From: Promethearchaeota archaeon
GTDB taxonomy: Archaea; Asgardarchaeota; Lokiarchaeia; Sigyniarchaeales; SOKP01
Direction: 5' to 3'
Assembly: GCA_019894855.1 (NCBI GenBank)
Contig: JAGXNS010000008.1
Coordinates: 341 to 43,258, forward strand
Length of the DNA stretch: 42,918 nucleotides
The position numbers were made by a program, and so were the translations under genes. The stretch's first letter is position 1. The number at the start of each line of letters is the position of its first letter. Below are positions 1 to 8,436 of this stretch, in pieces. Below the pieces are notes generated by a model that was given only the letters and a program-made list of their open reading frames with translations, searched no databases and had not been told where the DNA came from.

Positions 1-1
1 T

Positions 2-736
2 TTAGATAATATTGTATCTGCCGAAACCGCCGCTGCCACAGAGTGCAGACTTGTATCTCCCTTTTTCATACCGCTTTTTGCGGTTATCGGTATTCTGGCA
101 GGAATGATATGGCTAACAGCGGGTGTGGGCTTTCTCCAGAAAAAGGAGTGGGCTTATACCATCGGTGTAATCGCCGTAGTTATAACCCTTTTTGCCAGCT
201 TTTGGCCAAATATTCCTGCTATGGAAAGTAAAGCAGCGGTACCAGGTCCTTGGTTTCTGATTTTTTTCCCTAATTTATTGGTATATTTCATTCTAGTAAT
301 GAGAAAAGGGCATGAAAGGGGGAAGAAGGCATGGTTTGGTTTGGCCCTTGGCATGGCATTCATTCTGAATTTCATAAACGGAATTGCAGCAACTACCAGA
401 ATGTCAAATAGATTACCAGAAATTAATCCCTTGATTGATAGTTATGCTCCGGCCAGTATTTATATGCTCACTATGCCAACGAACATGATTGCATCCATCC
501 TTTTTGGAATTGCAACAATAGGGATTTTCCTAGCCAGAAATAAAGAAAAAGTGCGAATTGCTGGATTGGCTGGTGCATTCTTGGCAATTTCAGCAGGTTT
601 TCCTTTAGCCTTCTATTCCATGTTTATTGAAGGTGGGGTTCCCGCTTTCTCCATGTTCATCCTGGGTCCAGTAGTTAGCCTTTTGGTAGGGATCTTCATC
701 CTGTCTTCCAAAATGTGGAATAAAATCAATGGGTAA
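2..736 (+). CDS. Multi-pass membrane protein, 5' end cut off by window
   Basis: The reading frame is open from the first bases of the window, so the gene begins upstream; an internal ATG at 104 is not the natural start. The visible 244 residues form about six or seven hydrophobic helices separated by short Lys/Arg-rich loops, with no recognisable catalytic motif. The protein resembles the one at 29907-30734 in spacing and in local features: a Lys-Glu-Trp loop, a Pro-Gly/Gly-Leu-Pro segment opening a helix, and an Arg...Pro-x-x-Pro-Leu-x-Asp stretch followed by Leu-Thr-Met. The two are probably paralogues of an integral membrane family I do not recognise. The base composition is visibly less AT-rich than in the neighbouring genes. 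Function unknown. Confidence 0.8.
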   Translation, partial: LDNIVSAETAAATECRLVSPFFIPLFAVIGILAGMIWLTAGVGFLQKKEWAYTIGVIAVVITLFASFWPNIPAMESKAAVPGPWFLIFFPNLLVYFILVMRKGHERGKKAWFGLALGMAFILNFINGIAATTRMSNRLPEINPLIDSYAPASIYMLTMPTNMIASILFGIATIGIFLARNKEKVRIAGLAGAFLAISAGFPLAFYSMFIEGGVPAFSMFILGPVVSLLVGIFILSSKMWNKING

Positions 737-755
737 TACAAAGTGAGTAAAATCT

Positions 756-777
756 ATTTTCTTTTTTTTTTCTTTTT
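756..777 (+). terminator. T-rich tract, probable archaeal terminator
   Basis: A nearly uninterrupted run of T starts about 20 bases after the stop codon of the truncated membrane protein. Archaeal RNA polymerase is known to terminate on U-rich tracts without a hairpin, so this probably ends that transcript. No stem-loop is evident. Confidence 0.5.
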
Positions 778-817
778 AGATATTAATGAATAAAAATAGC
801 TTTGGATGTGAAAAAAA

Positions 818-1015
818 TTGGAACGGAAAAAAATGTATGGTATAATTCTATTTGTAGTAGGATTAGTATTTATTCTTTTAAATGTAATTGTTGTTTATCC
901 ATTTATTAGTTGCTTTTATGCTCCTTATGCATTTTGGCTTCTCGCAATTGTAGGTGTTACAGGTGGAATATTATTATTTTTTGATATAAACTTATTCCAT
1001 TCCGAGGAGAATTAA
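818..1015 (+). CDS. Small two-helix membrane protein, hypothetical
   Basis: A 65-residue protein with two hydrophobic segments (about residues 8-30 and 36-55) joined by a short loop, with a charged N-terminus (Glu-Arg-Lys-Lys) and an acidic C-terminus. The TTG at 818 follows a GGATGTG sequence at good Shine-Dalgarno spacing; an in-frame ATG lies at 833 and would give a 60-residue form that keeps both helices. It stands alone between two T-rich tracts and has no partner in the same transcript. No family recognised. Its size and hydrophobicity suggest a small membrane or regulatory subunit, but nothing in the sequence fixes a role. Confidence 0.6.
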   Translation: MERKKMYGIILFVVGLVFILLNVIVVYPFISCFYAPYAFWLLAIVGVTGGILLFFDINLFHSEEN

Positions 1016-1341
1016 AAAAAAAAGCATTCTAAAAAGTATTCTCTAAAATCAATTAATTTTTTTTTCTATTTCTTTTTATCCAGATCAAAGTTTTAAGTAT
1101 TTGGATTATTATTTATTGTATATTTAGCTCTACTACTACTAAGAAATCCTTTAATTCTATTTAGCTTTAGAATAATCTCAATTTAAATTTTAAAGCAGTA
1201 ACTTATTTAACTTCGTGTAACCTTAATTGAATACAGAGGAAGTATAATACTTGCCTTCTGTTTTGGTATAAGAATAGTATTTAAAAGGCTCTTTAACAAT
1301 CAGCTGTATTATTTTTAATCGTTTTGCTGAGATTTGAACTT
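1016..1341. other. Intergenic AT-rich stretch
   Basis: About 325 bases without a gene. It contains a T-rich tract near 1059-1077 that could terminate the small membrane protein transcript, and the promoter of the GTPase gene must lie in its right half. No open frame of useful length, tRNA or repeat was seen. Confidence 0.6.
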
Positions 1342-1893
1342 ATGGAAAAACTTAAATTAGCCTTCAAAATGTGTATCTTTGGAGATTCAGGTGTTGGTAA
1401 ATCAACATTGATTAATCGATATATTACTGCTAAGTTTGATCATGACCAAAAGTCGACTTTAGGAGCAGCAATTTTGATGAAATTCATAGAAACGGAAACT
1501 ATGAAAATTACACTACAAATTTGGGATTTTGCTGGAGAAGATAAGTTTAGTTCTCTTTTACCTAGCTATGCTAAAGGATCGTCTGCAGCAATTTTTATGT
1601 TCGATATCTCTAAGCGCGATAGCATTACGAACATAGATAAGTGGCTACTAAAGTTTAACGAGGGATCGAATATTAGTAACCCAAAATTCCCTGTGATTAT
1701 TGTTGGTGGAAAGCTAGACTTAGAAGAACATAGATCATTGAATAAAAAGGATATAGAAACTTTTCTTACAGTAATGGAAGAATTTGATTACATCGAATGC
1801 TCTTCAAAAACTGGAGAAAATGTGGATTTACTATTTCAAACTATCGTCGATAAAATGTTGATTCATGGAGATATTCAGCCACATCCGAGATAG
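1342..1893 (+). CDS. Ras/Rab-like small GTPase
   Basis: A 183-residue single-domain GTPase of the Ras superfamily. G1 is the P-loop at residues 14-21 (GDSGVGKS), switch I carries the Thr of a Ser-Thr-Leu-Gly segment, G3 is Trp-Asp-x-Ala-Gly-Glu, G4 is Gly-Lys-Leu-Asp in place of Asn-Lys-x-Asp, and G5 is Ser-Ser-Lys. These place it with the Rab/Ras-like GTPases that are abundant in Asgard archaea and that switch between GTP- and GDP-bound states in trafficking or cytoskeletal regulation in eukaryotes. The C-terminus ends in His-Pro-Arg without cysteines, so prenyl anchoring is not expected. The ATG at 1342 puts the P-loop at the usual distance; the upstream in-frame TTG at 1324 is less likely. 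Its partner is unknown. Confidence 0.93.
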   Translation: MEKLKLAFKMCIFGDSGVGKSTLINRYITAKFDHDQKSTLGAAILMKFIETETMKITLQIWDFAGEDKFSSLLPSYAKGSSAAIFMFDISKRDSITNIDKWLLKFNEGSNISNPKFPVIIVGGKLDLEEHRSLNKKDIETFLTVMEEFDYIECSSKTGENVDLLFQTIVDKMLIHGDIQPHPR

Positions 1894-1962
1894 AACACAA
1901 TCTCAATTTTCCTTTTAGGCTTAAATTAACTTTTTTAGTAGTGTATCTTTTAATTTTATAAG

Positions 1963-2691
1963 ATGGAAGGGGTAAACATTTGGGAAAATGCCGAATGGAC
2001 CGTACAAACGCGCAATATTATTAAAGCTCTCAAGGAATTCCCAGAGAACTCTAAAATAATTCTACTTCTGCGACATTCGCACAGAAATAATCCTACAGCG
2101 TCTGAAAAGATGTATGAGTTAAAATTAACGCCTCAGGGTCATCAAATAGCGACAATTTTTGGTCAAAAGTTACCCATATCAAGATCAATAAGATTGTTTC
2201 ATAGTGTTGTCGAACGCTGTCAAGAAACAGCAGAAGACATTTTGGCGGGATTTGAAAGTGTTGGGGGGAAAGGAGCATTAAATGGGACTCTAACTCCGCT
2301 ATTCCATGCGGGAACCGCTCCAAAATTCTTTTTAAATGTTTTTAAAAATGAAAACCCCCTTGAATTTATGTATCGTTGGGCAGTTGGTTTCTATTCTCCT
2401 GATAAAATAACCCCATTTCAATCATACTGTCAAAATGCGGCAAATGTTATCTGGAACAGAATCAAGGATGCTCAAGAAAATGGTATAGATATCCATGTCA
2501 CTCATGATATCTTTCTAATTGCGTTAAAATACGGGTGGTTTGGGTTACCTCCTGACCAAGATTGGGTTCCTTTCTTGGGTGGTGTTGCCTTTGTTTTAAC
2601 CGAAAACGAAATAAAGTTATTTGACAGAGATCGATTTCACTCTATCCCTAATCCTTATTGGTGGAAAAATAAAAATTCATTAAGATTATAG
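1963..2691 (+). CDS. Histidine phosphatase (phosphoglycerate mutase-like) superfamily protein
   Basis: A 242-residue protein with the catalytic signature Arg-His-Ser-His-Arg at residues 37-41, equivalent to the RHG motif that carries the phosphohistidine, and a second conserved His in Val-Thr-His-Asp near residue 180, as in the two-His active site of this superfamily. The substrate cannot be told from sequence. The ATG at 1963 has no ribosome-binding site upstream; a GGAAGGGGT sequence (1965-1973) lies inside the predicted coding region, four bases before an in-frame ATT at 1978. Initiation at that ATT would remove five residues (see findings). The gene lies 69 bases after the small GTPase on the same strand. 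Confidence 0.85.
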   Translation: MEGVNIWENAEWTVQTRNIIKALKEFPENSKIILLLRHSHRNNPTASEKMYELKLTPQGHQIATIFGQKLPISRSIRLFHSVVERCQETAEDILAGFESVGGKGALNGTLTPLFHAGTAPKFFLNVFKNENPLEFMYRWAVGFYSPDKITPFQSYCQNAANVIWNRIKDAQENGIDIHVTHDIFLIALKYGWFGLPPDQDWVPFLGGVAFVLTENEIKLFDRDRFHSIPNPYWWKNKNSLRL

Positions 2692-2726
2692 CAGTATATT
2701 CTTCAATTAGTAAAGAAAAAAGGGGT

Positions 2727-3140
2727 TTAGAACTCAAATCTGCACTTGGTACATACTTTCTTTTTCATGTAAATTTTTCTTGGGACATATGTAATAATAC
2801 GAGTTTTATCGTCTACTTCTTTAATGGAAAAACCCGATGCTTCACAATTTGGACATTTTCTTTTATTTTGTCTAATATTTGTATCAGAGGGAGTAACAGT
2901 AGCGACAATTTCTTTTGGCACTTTAATAGTCTCGGCTTGGGAGCTTTTAAATTGAGCTGGTTTTGATTGTTGCTGCAATTTTTGGATTTGACCTTTGAGT
3001 TGGAAATTTTCATCTTGCAATAAACTTATTTGAATATCACTTTTTTCCAGAAGTGTGAATAATTCTGAAATCTGGGTTTCTAATTGGCTAAGTTCCTCCT
3101 CGTGTTCTGGTGGTAAATCATCTAGATTATTATACATCAT
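2727..3140 (-). CDS. Coiled-coil zinc-ribbon protein
   Basis: A 137-residue soluble protein. The N-terminal half (about residues 10-60) is acidic with heptad-like Leu/Ile spacing, suggesting a coiled coil; a Gln/Ser/Lys linker follows; the C-terminus holds two Cys pairs, C96-x2-C99 and C130-x2-C133, typical of a zinc ribbon. No catalytic motif. The ATG at 3140 is preceded in frame by a stop codon, so the start is well fixed, with a GAGGT sequence about ten bases upstream. Possibly a nucleic-acid-binding or adaptor protein. I do not recognise the family. Confidence 0.8.
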   Translation of the reverse strand: MMYNNLDDLPPEHEEELSQLETQISELFTLLEKSDIQISLLQDENFQLKGQIQKLQQQSKPAQFKSSQAETIKVPKEIVATVTPSDTNIRQNKRKCPNCEASGFSIKEVDDKTRIITYVPRKIYMKKKVCTKCRFEF

Positions 3141-3273
3141 TTATTCGTATACCTCGCCTTTTTAACAGAATTGTATTTCTTTGGCTAATTAAAATTTAGG
3201 CTAGATTAGAATATATAGTTTATTCGTCTATGAAAAAAAATTGTTTATAAACGAGAAATCAAACTATAGAATT

Positions 3274-4221
3274 ATGAAGAAAAAATACTATTTCCTCATA
3301 TATTTAATTCTTAGCATCGTTGCGATACTTGTAATTTACCTCTCTACATGGACGCAAGTGGAAAAAAATCTAATTGTAATAAATATTATCATTTATATAA
3401 TACGCAAACCTCTCAGCAGCATTACAGCGTTTATCTTTAAAAAGCGATCTTATCGAATGATTGTTTCTATTAGTATAAATCTAATTTGGATCGTATTTTT
3501 ATTCTGGTTTCTAATAGAGTTTGATTCTACACTGTTTTTTGCTATAGTGCCATTTTTAGTAGTAGCAGTTTCATTGAATTTTAAAAATATTATTAATAAT
3601 ATGGTTTCAGGAGCGCTTTTATTATCATCGGACCAATTTGAGATTGGAGATCTAATCGAAACAAATGAAATTCAAGGAATTGTAAAAGAAATCAATTTAA
3701 ATTATACAAAAATACGAGAATTTGATGGAGTAGAAGTTATTATACCAAATAGTAATGTGTATGGTTCTACCACAGTTAAATTTACTCACTATAAATTCAA
3801 AATATATGAACCGTTAACAAGGGAAGAATTTCGCAAAAAGCGACACTATAAAGAGTATATAAAGCTTATTAATAAGACTCTATCCGCTAAAATAAAAACA
3901 ACTATATATGTTAAGAAGTTAGAACTCTTGGGGAGTTTAAATCCTAACTTTCTTGATGAAATGTTAATGAACGTCTTTAAAGTGTATGAACCAATATTCG
4001 GGATTATGCCTGATTATGCAATAGACACTACAAGATTCGAACGTGTTCGTATTAATTTGTATGTGAAATCAGGTAACCCTACGATCATTTTGAATTATTT
4101 AGATTCCTTTCTGAGGGACATTCTATTTACTTTATACCCAAATAGAATCTATAGAGACTGGGAAGAATACCAAAAAAGTCTCCCAGAAACAACATTTAAG
4201 AGCGAGGGTGATGAAAAATAG
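3274..4221 (+). CDS. MscS-family mechanosensitive channel (first of tandem pair)
   Basis: A 315-residue integral membrane protein with N-terminal transmembrane helices followed by the MscS pore helix and beta domain: a segment Val-Ser-Leu-Asn-Phe-Lys-Asn-Ile...Asn-Asn-Met-Val-Ser-Gly, then Gln-Phe-x-Ile-Gly-Asp and the conserved Gly-x-Val-x-x-Ile...Thr-x-Ile-Arg...Ile-Pro-Asn-Ser. MscS channels open under membrane tension and release osmolytes. The ATG at 3274 starts just before the first helix; an in-frame TTG at 3241 is possible but adds a polar, unlikely N-terminus. The last codons also contain the ribosome-binding sequence for the next channel gene, so the two are almost certainly co-translated. 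Confidence 0.88.
   Translation: MKKKYYFLIYLILSIVAILVIYLSTWTQVEKNLIVINIIIYIIRKPLSSITAFIFKKRSYRMIVSISINLIWIVFLFWFLIEFDSTLFFAIVPFLVVAVSLNFKNIINNMVSGALLLSSDQFEIGDLIETNEIQGIVKEINLNYTKIREFDGVEVIIPNSNVYGSTTVKFTHYKFKIYEPLTREEFRKKRHYKEYIKLINKTLSAKIKTTIYVKKLELLGSLNPNFLDEMLMNVFKVYEPIFGIMPDYAIDTTRFERVRINLYVKSGNPTIILNYLDSFLRDILFTLYPNRIYRDWEEYQKSLPETTFKSEGDEK
4204..4212 (+). promoter_or_regulatory. Ribosome binding site that points to an ATA start
   Basis: GAGGGTGAT, a strong match to the archaeal Shine-Dalgarno sequence, lies in the final codons of the first MscS gene and is followed after five bases by ATA at 4218. The nearest canonical in-frame start, GTG at 4260, is 47 bases away and would delete the N-terminus. 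The site therefore argues for initiation at ATA. Confidence 0.55.
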
Positions 4222-5126
4222 ATCCTCTTTTTGAAAATAATATTTTCGCACTCATTGTTGTGGTGTATATTGCTTTATTGTTATATATTTTTAATAGGCT
4301 TCTCTCAATTTTGTTTAATCGCCTAGGAAGAATTCCAATCGCAAGGAAGAATAAAATATTATTCGCTTTCAGAATAATATCAATTTTAATTTTATTATAT
4401 CTCATAATCAATGGATTTCCCTCTTTCACTACTCTTCCTCCAGAGTATACCGCAATAATAACAGGAACCGTAAGTACAGCGTTAGCATTCATATCCAGCG
4501 GAGTTTTTTCAAATTTTGTATCCGGAGTCCTAATATGGATCGTCGATCCTTTTGACATTGGCGATGTAGTTAAAATAGGTGGCCATAAAGGCATAATAAA
4601 ATCTATAACACTTACAAAAGTGGTTATTGAAACTATGGATCGTATTATTGTCGAAATTTCTAATTCTGATATTGTATCCTCAATAGTGTTAAACTATACA
4701 ATAAAGCTATCATCGAGGAAGAAATACATTCATTTCAAAAGACAAACTCGAGCACCACAAGACATAGGAAATGCAAGGTTAGATATTGATGTGTACAACG
4801 AAGAGATTAGAAAACAAGAAGAGACGGGTATTAAAAACTTCTTTACATCGTTCTCTGAGAATAACCAAAATATAGTGCATACTTACAATTTTAAAATGAG
4901 AGTACCTTATGGGCAATTCCGCATTATAATTGATAAATTTAACGAGCTTTGTGCGAAATATGCTGATATTTTTGGTATTAGGCCAAGATATCACATTCTA
5001 GAATACAGCAACGAAATTATCGTAAAATTTCGAATCTTAACCTTGGACTCTAACAAAATTCTAAACTATCAACCAGAATTTGCTAAAGATCTCTATAAAG
5101 TTATTTTAAGCAAAATAGAGATTTAA
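4218..5126 (+). CDS. MscS-family mechanosensitive channel (second of tandem pair)
   Basis: A 302-residue MscS-type channel if read from the ATA at 4218; initiation at GTG 4260 would give 288 residues. It shows N-terminal hydrophobic helices, a pore-lining segment with Ala-Phe-Ile-Ser-Ser-Gly...Asn-Phe-Val-Ser-Gly-Val, then Asp-Pro-Phe-Asp-Ile-Gly-Asp-Val-Val and Gly-x-Ile-x-x-Ile-Thr, the standard MscS core and beta domain, and a soluble alpha/beta C-terminus. In-frame stops sit at 4209-4214, so the true start is between 4215 and 4260; the Shine-Dalgarno at 4204-4212 favours 4218. It overlaps the stop region of the first MscS gene, so the pair probably form one operon and perhaps mixed heptamers. 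Confidence 0.87.
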   Translation: MDPLFENNIFALIVVVYIALLLYIFNRLLSILFNRLGRIPIARKNKILFAFRIISILILLYLIINGFPSFTTLPPEYTAIITGTVSTALAFISSGVFSNFVSGVLIWIVDPFDIGDVVKIGGHKGIIKSITLTKVVIETMDRIIVEISNSDIVSSIVLNYTIKLSSRKKYIHFKRQTRAPQDIGNARLDIDVYNEEIRKQEETGIKNFFTSFSENNQNIVHTYNFKMRVPYGQFRIIIDKFNELCAKYADIFGIRPRYHILEYSNEIIVKFRILTLDSNKILNYQPEFAKDLYKVILSKIEI

Positions 5127-5153
5127 CAAAGGTAAAACTTCTATATTCCTAGC

Positions 5154-5175
5154 TTTTTTTTATTTATTATTTTTT
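5154..5175 (+). terminator. T-rich tract after the MscS pair
   Basis: Two runs of T separated by a few A bases follow the second MscS stop by about 28 bases, consistent with U-tract termination of the channel operon. Confidence 0.45.
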
Positions 5176-5255
5176 AGGAAAATGTTCATAAAGAAATATG
5201 AATTGTATACAGCGTTAACACAACTCACAATAACTAGTTTAAGAGTAGAACAAAA

Positions 5256-6623
5256 ATGGAAATAAATAACTCAACAAAAATACTCCCTTTAATTGATAAA
5301 TATCCATTAGTTTACGATGAATTATATAAGCTTTCTTCTAAAGCTAAGAGATTTAAAAATCCAATCGTAAGAAAAACCATAGGAAAAAAAGCAACTCTAG
5401 AAATGGTTGCTGTGATATTAGAAGTTTCTATAGCGAGGATCATTTCAACCGTTAATAGCGCTATTGAAGCTAGTGCCGATATACCTCCAGAGAAAGATCG
5501 AAAAGAAATGTTGAAAAAGCTATTACTTGACATGCATAAAGGCGTCGAAATTGAAATATTAAAAGCTCAATTTAAAGAAGCTGTTGGCGACATAACATCT
5601 TATGAAATCGCTCAGTTGGAGCAGCAACTCATAAACGAAGGACATTTAGATCCGAAAGAGATAACAAAATTAAGTGATTTACACGTTGAATTATTTAGGG
5701 ATTCTTTAAATATGAAAGAAGAGTATGAAACGATCCCTGGACACCCAATCCATACCTATTTACAAGAAAACTTAGAAATTGCAAATTTAATACGACAAAT
5801 CAGATCAGCCCCGGAATCCGACAAAGTTGAACTTTTTCGTAAATTAGGCGAGATTACTGTACATTATGCTCGAAAAGAAAATCAATTATTTCCAATCCTT
5901 GAGAAACATGAAATTTCTGGACCACCTCAAGTCATGTGGGCTGTTCACGATGAGATACGCCCTTTGCTAAAATCAACGCAAAGTGAAGAAATAGAATTAG
6001 CTTTGCAAAAAATAGAGGATATGATTTACAAAGAGGAACATATTCTCTTCCCCATGACATTGGAGTTTTTCAGTGAGTCAGATTGGGTTAGCGTTCGTGA
6101 AGGTGAAGAGGAAATAGGCTTTGTATTTGGAGTTACGCCTGGCGACCAATGGAAACCCGTAACTAATACCGATCTTCATAAACCCCTCCCTACAATAACT
6201 AAAAAAGCAGAAGGGGCTCTCAACCTTGACATCGGAAATTTAACTATAGAACAAATCAATGTCATGTTGAAAACTCTACCCGTAGACTTAAGTTTTGTAA
6301 ACGAGAACGATGAAGTAGCATATTATTCCGATACAGAAGATCGAATTTTTCCAAGGAGTCGAGGTGTCATTGGTCGAACCGTTCAAAAATGCCATCCTCC
6401 CAAAAGTGTGGATATCGTAGAGGATATTTTGGAGAAGTTTAAATCAGGAGAAAAAAAGGTAGCAGAATTTTGGATTCAAGCAGGAGAAGCTTTTATTATG
6501 ATTAGATATTTTGCTATGCATGATGACGCAGGAAAATATGTTGGAACTTTAGAAGTTTCTCAAGAACTTTCTCGGTTAAGATCTCTTGAAGGTGAACAGC
6601 GTCTTGTTCAATGGGGAGACTAG
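5256..6623 (+). CDS. DUF1858/DUF438-hemerythrin-PAS protein
   Basis: A 455-residue soluble multidomain protein. Residues 5-75 match the DUF1858 (ScdA N-terminal-like) helical domain; residues 80-155 the DUF438 helical region; residues 160-275 a hemerythrin-like four-helix bundle with candidate di-iron ligands H163, H166, H203, E207/E208, H231, E233, E260/E261 and H262; the C-terminal 130 residues a PAS_10-type sensor domain with the family's Cys-His-Pro-Pro motif. Related proteins are thought to sense or handle oxygen, NO or iron, but no enzymatic activity is established. It is a single gene flanked by T-rich DNA. The start ATG is supported by the alignment of the DUF1858 domain to the N-terminus. 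Function inferred as redox/iron sensing. Confidence 0.88.
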   Translation: MEINNSTKILPLIDKYPLVYDELYKLSSKAKRFKNPIVRKTIGKKATLEMVAVILEVSIARIISTVNSAIEASADIPPEKDRKEMLKKLLLDMHKGVEIEILKAQFKEAVGDITSYEIAQLEQQLINEGHLDPKEITKLSDLHVELFRDSLNMKEEYETIPGHPIHTYLQENLEIANLIRQIRSAPESDKVELFRKLGEITVHYARKENQLFPILEKHEISGPPQVMWAVHDEIRPLLKSTQSEEIELALQKIEDMIYKEEHILFPMTLEFFSESDWVSVREGEEEIGFVFGVTPGDQWKPVTNTDLHKPLPTITKKAEGALNLDIGNLTIEQINVMLKTLPVDLSFVNENDEVAYYSDTEDRIFPRSRGVIGRTVQKCHPPKSVDIVEDILEKFKSGEKKVAEFWIQAGEAFIMIRYFAMHDDAGKYVGTLEVSQELSRLRSLEGEQRLVQWGD

Positions 6624-6660
6624 TTTTAATTTGAACTAGATTTACACGCCTGTCCAATAC

Positions 6661-7692
6661 TTAATAATTAGTAGTGTATTTTCCGCAATAAGGACAAATT
6701 TTAGCGCCATATTCAACTAACTTCTCACAAAATCGACATTTTATTTTTAACCCCTTACGCGATAAGATATTCGCTCCCACTGATAAGTCTTCTATAAATT
6801 CCTTAGCAGTCTCTTGGTTAATAATTAAATAATCTCCATCGATTAAAAAGTTAAATTCTTTAGCCCATTGGAAAACCTTTTGAGTGAATAATTTTTCGTC
6901 CATGTCTAAAGCAACTCTGATCATGTCAAGTCTTAAACGATTAGAAACTTCCATCATCGACTTGATTCGTTCAATTTTTTCCTGCTCATCCTTTTCCAGA
7001 CGGATTTGCTCAGACGATTTATATATTTTAGCTTGGTTTAAGAGTTCGTAAAGTTTTTCGGTTTTTGACTTATCTTTAGCATACATCTTTAATTGTTTTT
7101 TGAGTGCCATCAAAGTGTAAGACTTACCCTCTCTTGTTTGAATATTTACCGCTGGGCCAATATTTGATCCGTCAATTATGATTTTAAGAATGTTCAATAT
7201 TGGTATTTGATAAATCAATTTTTCTGTAAACGGTTTAAAAGATAAAAAATCTTCGCTTAAAAATATCATACCCCTTAGAGAATCTGCCACCGTCTTTCCG
7301 TCGCTTAAATCGTAATCTCTAAAGCTGCCTATGATTTCAAACAATATCGGGCTTTCTTTTTTGAATATCGATCTTGTCAACTGTCTAAAAAGATCTGTAG
7401 TAGCTTTCTTGGAGGTTGCACGTGAACTTCCTTCTTTCTTGTGAGGATAAAATGTATATAATATTCCTTGAACGCTTACTAGTTCAATGGTTGGAAGCTG
7501 AAATCTTGTTTTCATCTCGAAATTTTGAATATCGCTGAATCTCAAGTGGAATATTATTTTGTCTTTTTCAGATTTAAACAAAAACTCTTTTTCTGTTAAA
7601 GTAATAGTTCCTCTGGACTTTCTTGAGACAAGTGCCATATAAGATGTCTGTCCCGTAGTAAAATTGCCAAAGGATTCGAAAAGGATTACCAT
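6661..7692 (-). CDS. Tandem PH/GRAM-like, winged-helix and zinc-ribbon protein
   Basis: A 343-residue soluble protein. Residues about 20-110 and 130-215 each have the strand-rich pattern of a PH/GRAM-like fold (Gly-x-Ile-x-Leu-Thr-x-x-x-Phe-Leu-Phe, then alternating hydrophobic strands and a final helix). A charged helix (about 216-240) links to a region (240-305) that looks like a winged helix, and the protein ends in a zinc ribbon, C319-x2-C322 and C333-x2-C336. The order of lipid-binding-like folds, winged helix and zinc ribbon is reminiscent of Asgard membrane-trafficking or ESCRT-type adaptors, but I cannot assign an orthologue. Domain calls are by pattern only. Confidence 0.78.
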   Translation of the reverse strand: MVILFESFGNFTTGQTSYMALVSRKSRGTITLTEKEFLFKSEKDKIIFHLRFSDIQNFEMKTRFQLPTIELVSVQGILYTFYPHKKEGSSRATSKKATTDLFRQLTRSIFKKESPILFEIIGSFRDYDLSDGKTVADSLRGMIFLSEDFLSFKPFTEKLIYQIPILNILKIIIDGSNIGPAVNIQTREGKSYTLMALKKQLKMYAKDKSKTEKLYELLNQAKIYKSSEQIRLEKDEQEKIERIKSMMEVSNRLRLDMIRVALDMDEKLFTQKVFQWAKEFNFLIDGDYLIINQETAKEFIEDLSVGANILSRKGLKIKCRFCEKLVEYGAKICPYCGKYTTNY

Positions 7693-7914
7693 TTCACTTT
7701 TAAAAATTTAGTCAATTATGTTTTTTTTATATTATAATTATAATTTTGATTTATATCTATTTGATGCTTACAATCTTACTTGTTAAAAAAAATAATAAAA
7801 AAAAGGGGAAAAATCAAAACTAATAAAAAGTAAAAATCTCCTCCTATTTTTCTGACATTTCCTTGAATATTTCTTACTCTTGTACGCGTTCCAAATTAAC
7901 TTCTACATTAATTT

Positions 7915-8166
7915 TTAATAACGACTTTCTGATCTAAAACTCTGACGTGGACCTTTTTCTACAACTGTTAAATCCGTTGCTTGAGGACCTTTGTCACCTT
8001 CTGTTACTTCAAATTCTACGATATCTCCTTCGTAGATGATTTTAAAATCGTCGCTTTCTCCTTTGATCGCAGAGAAATGTACGAAAATATCACCAGCACC
8101 ATCTTCTCGAGTTACAAATCCATAGCCTTTTCGGCTATCAAACCACTTTACTGTTCCTTTAACCAT
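7915..8166 (-). CDS. Cold-shock domain protein
   Basis: An 83-residue protein with a complete cold-shock (OB-fold) domain. RNP1 appears as Lys-Gly-Tyr-Gly-Phe-Val and RNP2 as Ile-Phe-Val-His-Phe, preceded by Gly-x-Val-Lys-Trp-Phe at the N-terminus. These proteins bind single-stranded RNA/DNA and act as RNA chaperones. An AAAGGT ribosome-binding site lies seven bases upstream of the ATG. The C-terminal extension is short and Arg/Ser-rich. Cold-shock proteins are common in bacteria and patchy in archaea, so a bacterial origin by transfer is possible. Confidence 0.95.
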   Translation of the reverse strand: MVKGTVKWFDSRKGYGFVTREDGAGDIFVHFSAIKGESDDFKIIYEGDIVEFEVTEGDKGPQATDLTVVEKGPRQSFRSESRY

Positions 8167-8436
8167 TAAAAAAACCTTTCAAACATATATAGAGTACTAT
8201 GGAAATTCTGTACTCTTCACCTTTGATGTAACAATCATTTATAATAAATCTTGGTAAAAATGATTTTAAGAAAGAAATAGAAATAGATTTAAATTGAAAT
8301 CTTAACAATTTTATTAAGTTATGAACTAAAGTTATTAAATCGAGATTAAAAAGTTATATAGGAGATTTGATTTAAAATAATAACTCCCTAAACCCAGATT
8401 TTTTTGCCACCACGAAATCGTAATGGATGAATTGCT

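Noticed and set aside
43-231. Short plus-strand frame at the window start
   Set aside because: It overlaps the truncated membrane protein in another frame, is Cys/Gly-rich without any family feature and is a shadow frame.
4196-4594. 132-residue minus-strand frame over the second MscS gene
   Set aside because: Fully antisense to a clear MscS coding region with no family features.
6390-6395. Cys-His pair in the DUF438/PAS protein as another single-Cys heme site
   Set aside because: The Cys-His-Pro-Pro motif is a general feature of this PAS_10 domain and the protein has no export signal, so Ccm-type heme attachment is not expected.
7915-8166. Cold-shock gene TATA-like sequence at 8184-8191 as promoter
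   Set aside because: It lies only 18-25 bases before the ATG, which would place the transcript start inside the ribosome-binding site region; the real promoter is probably farther upstream.
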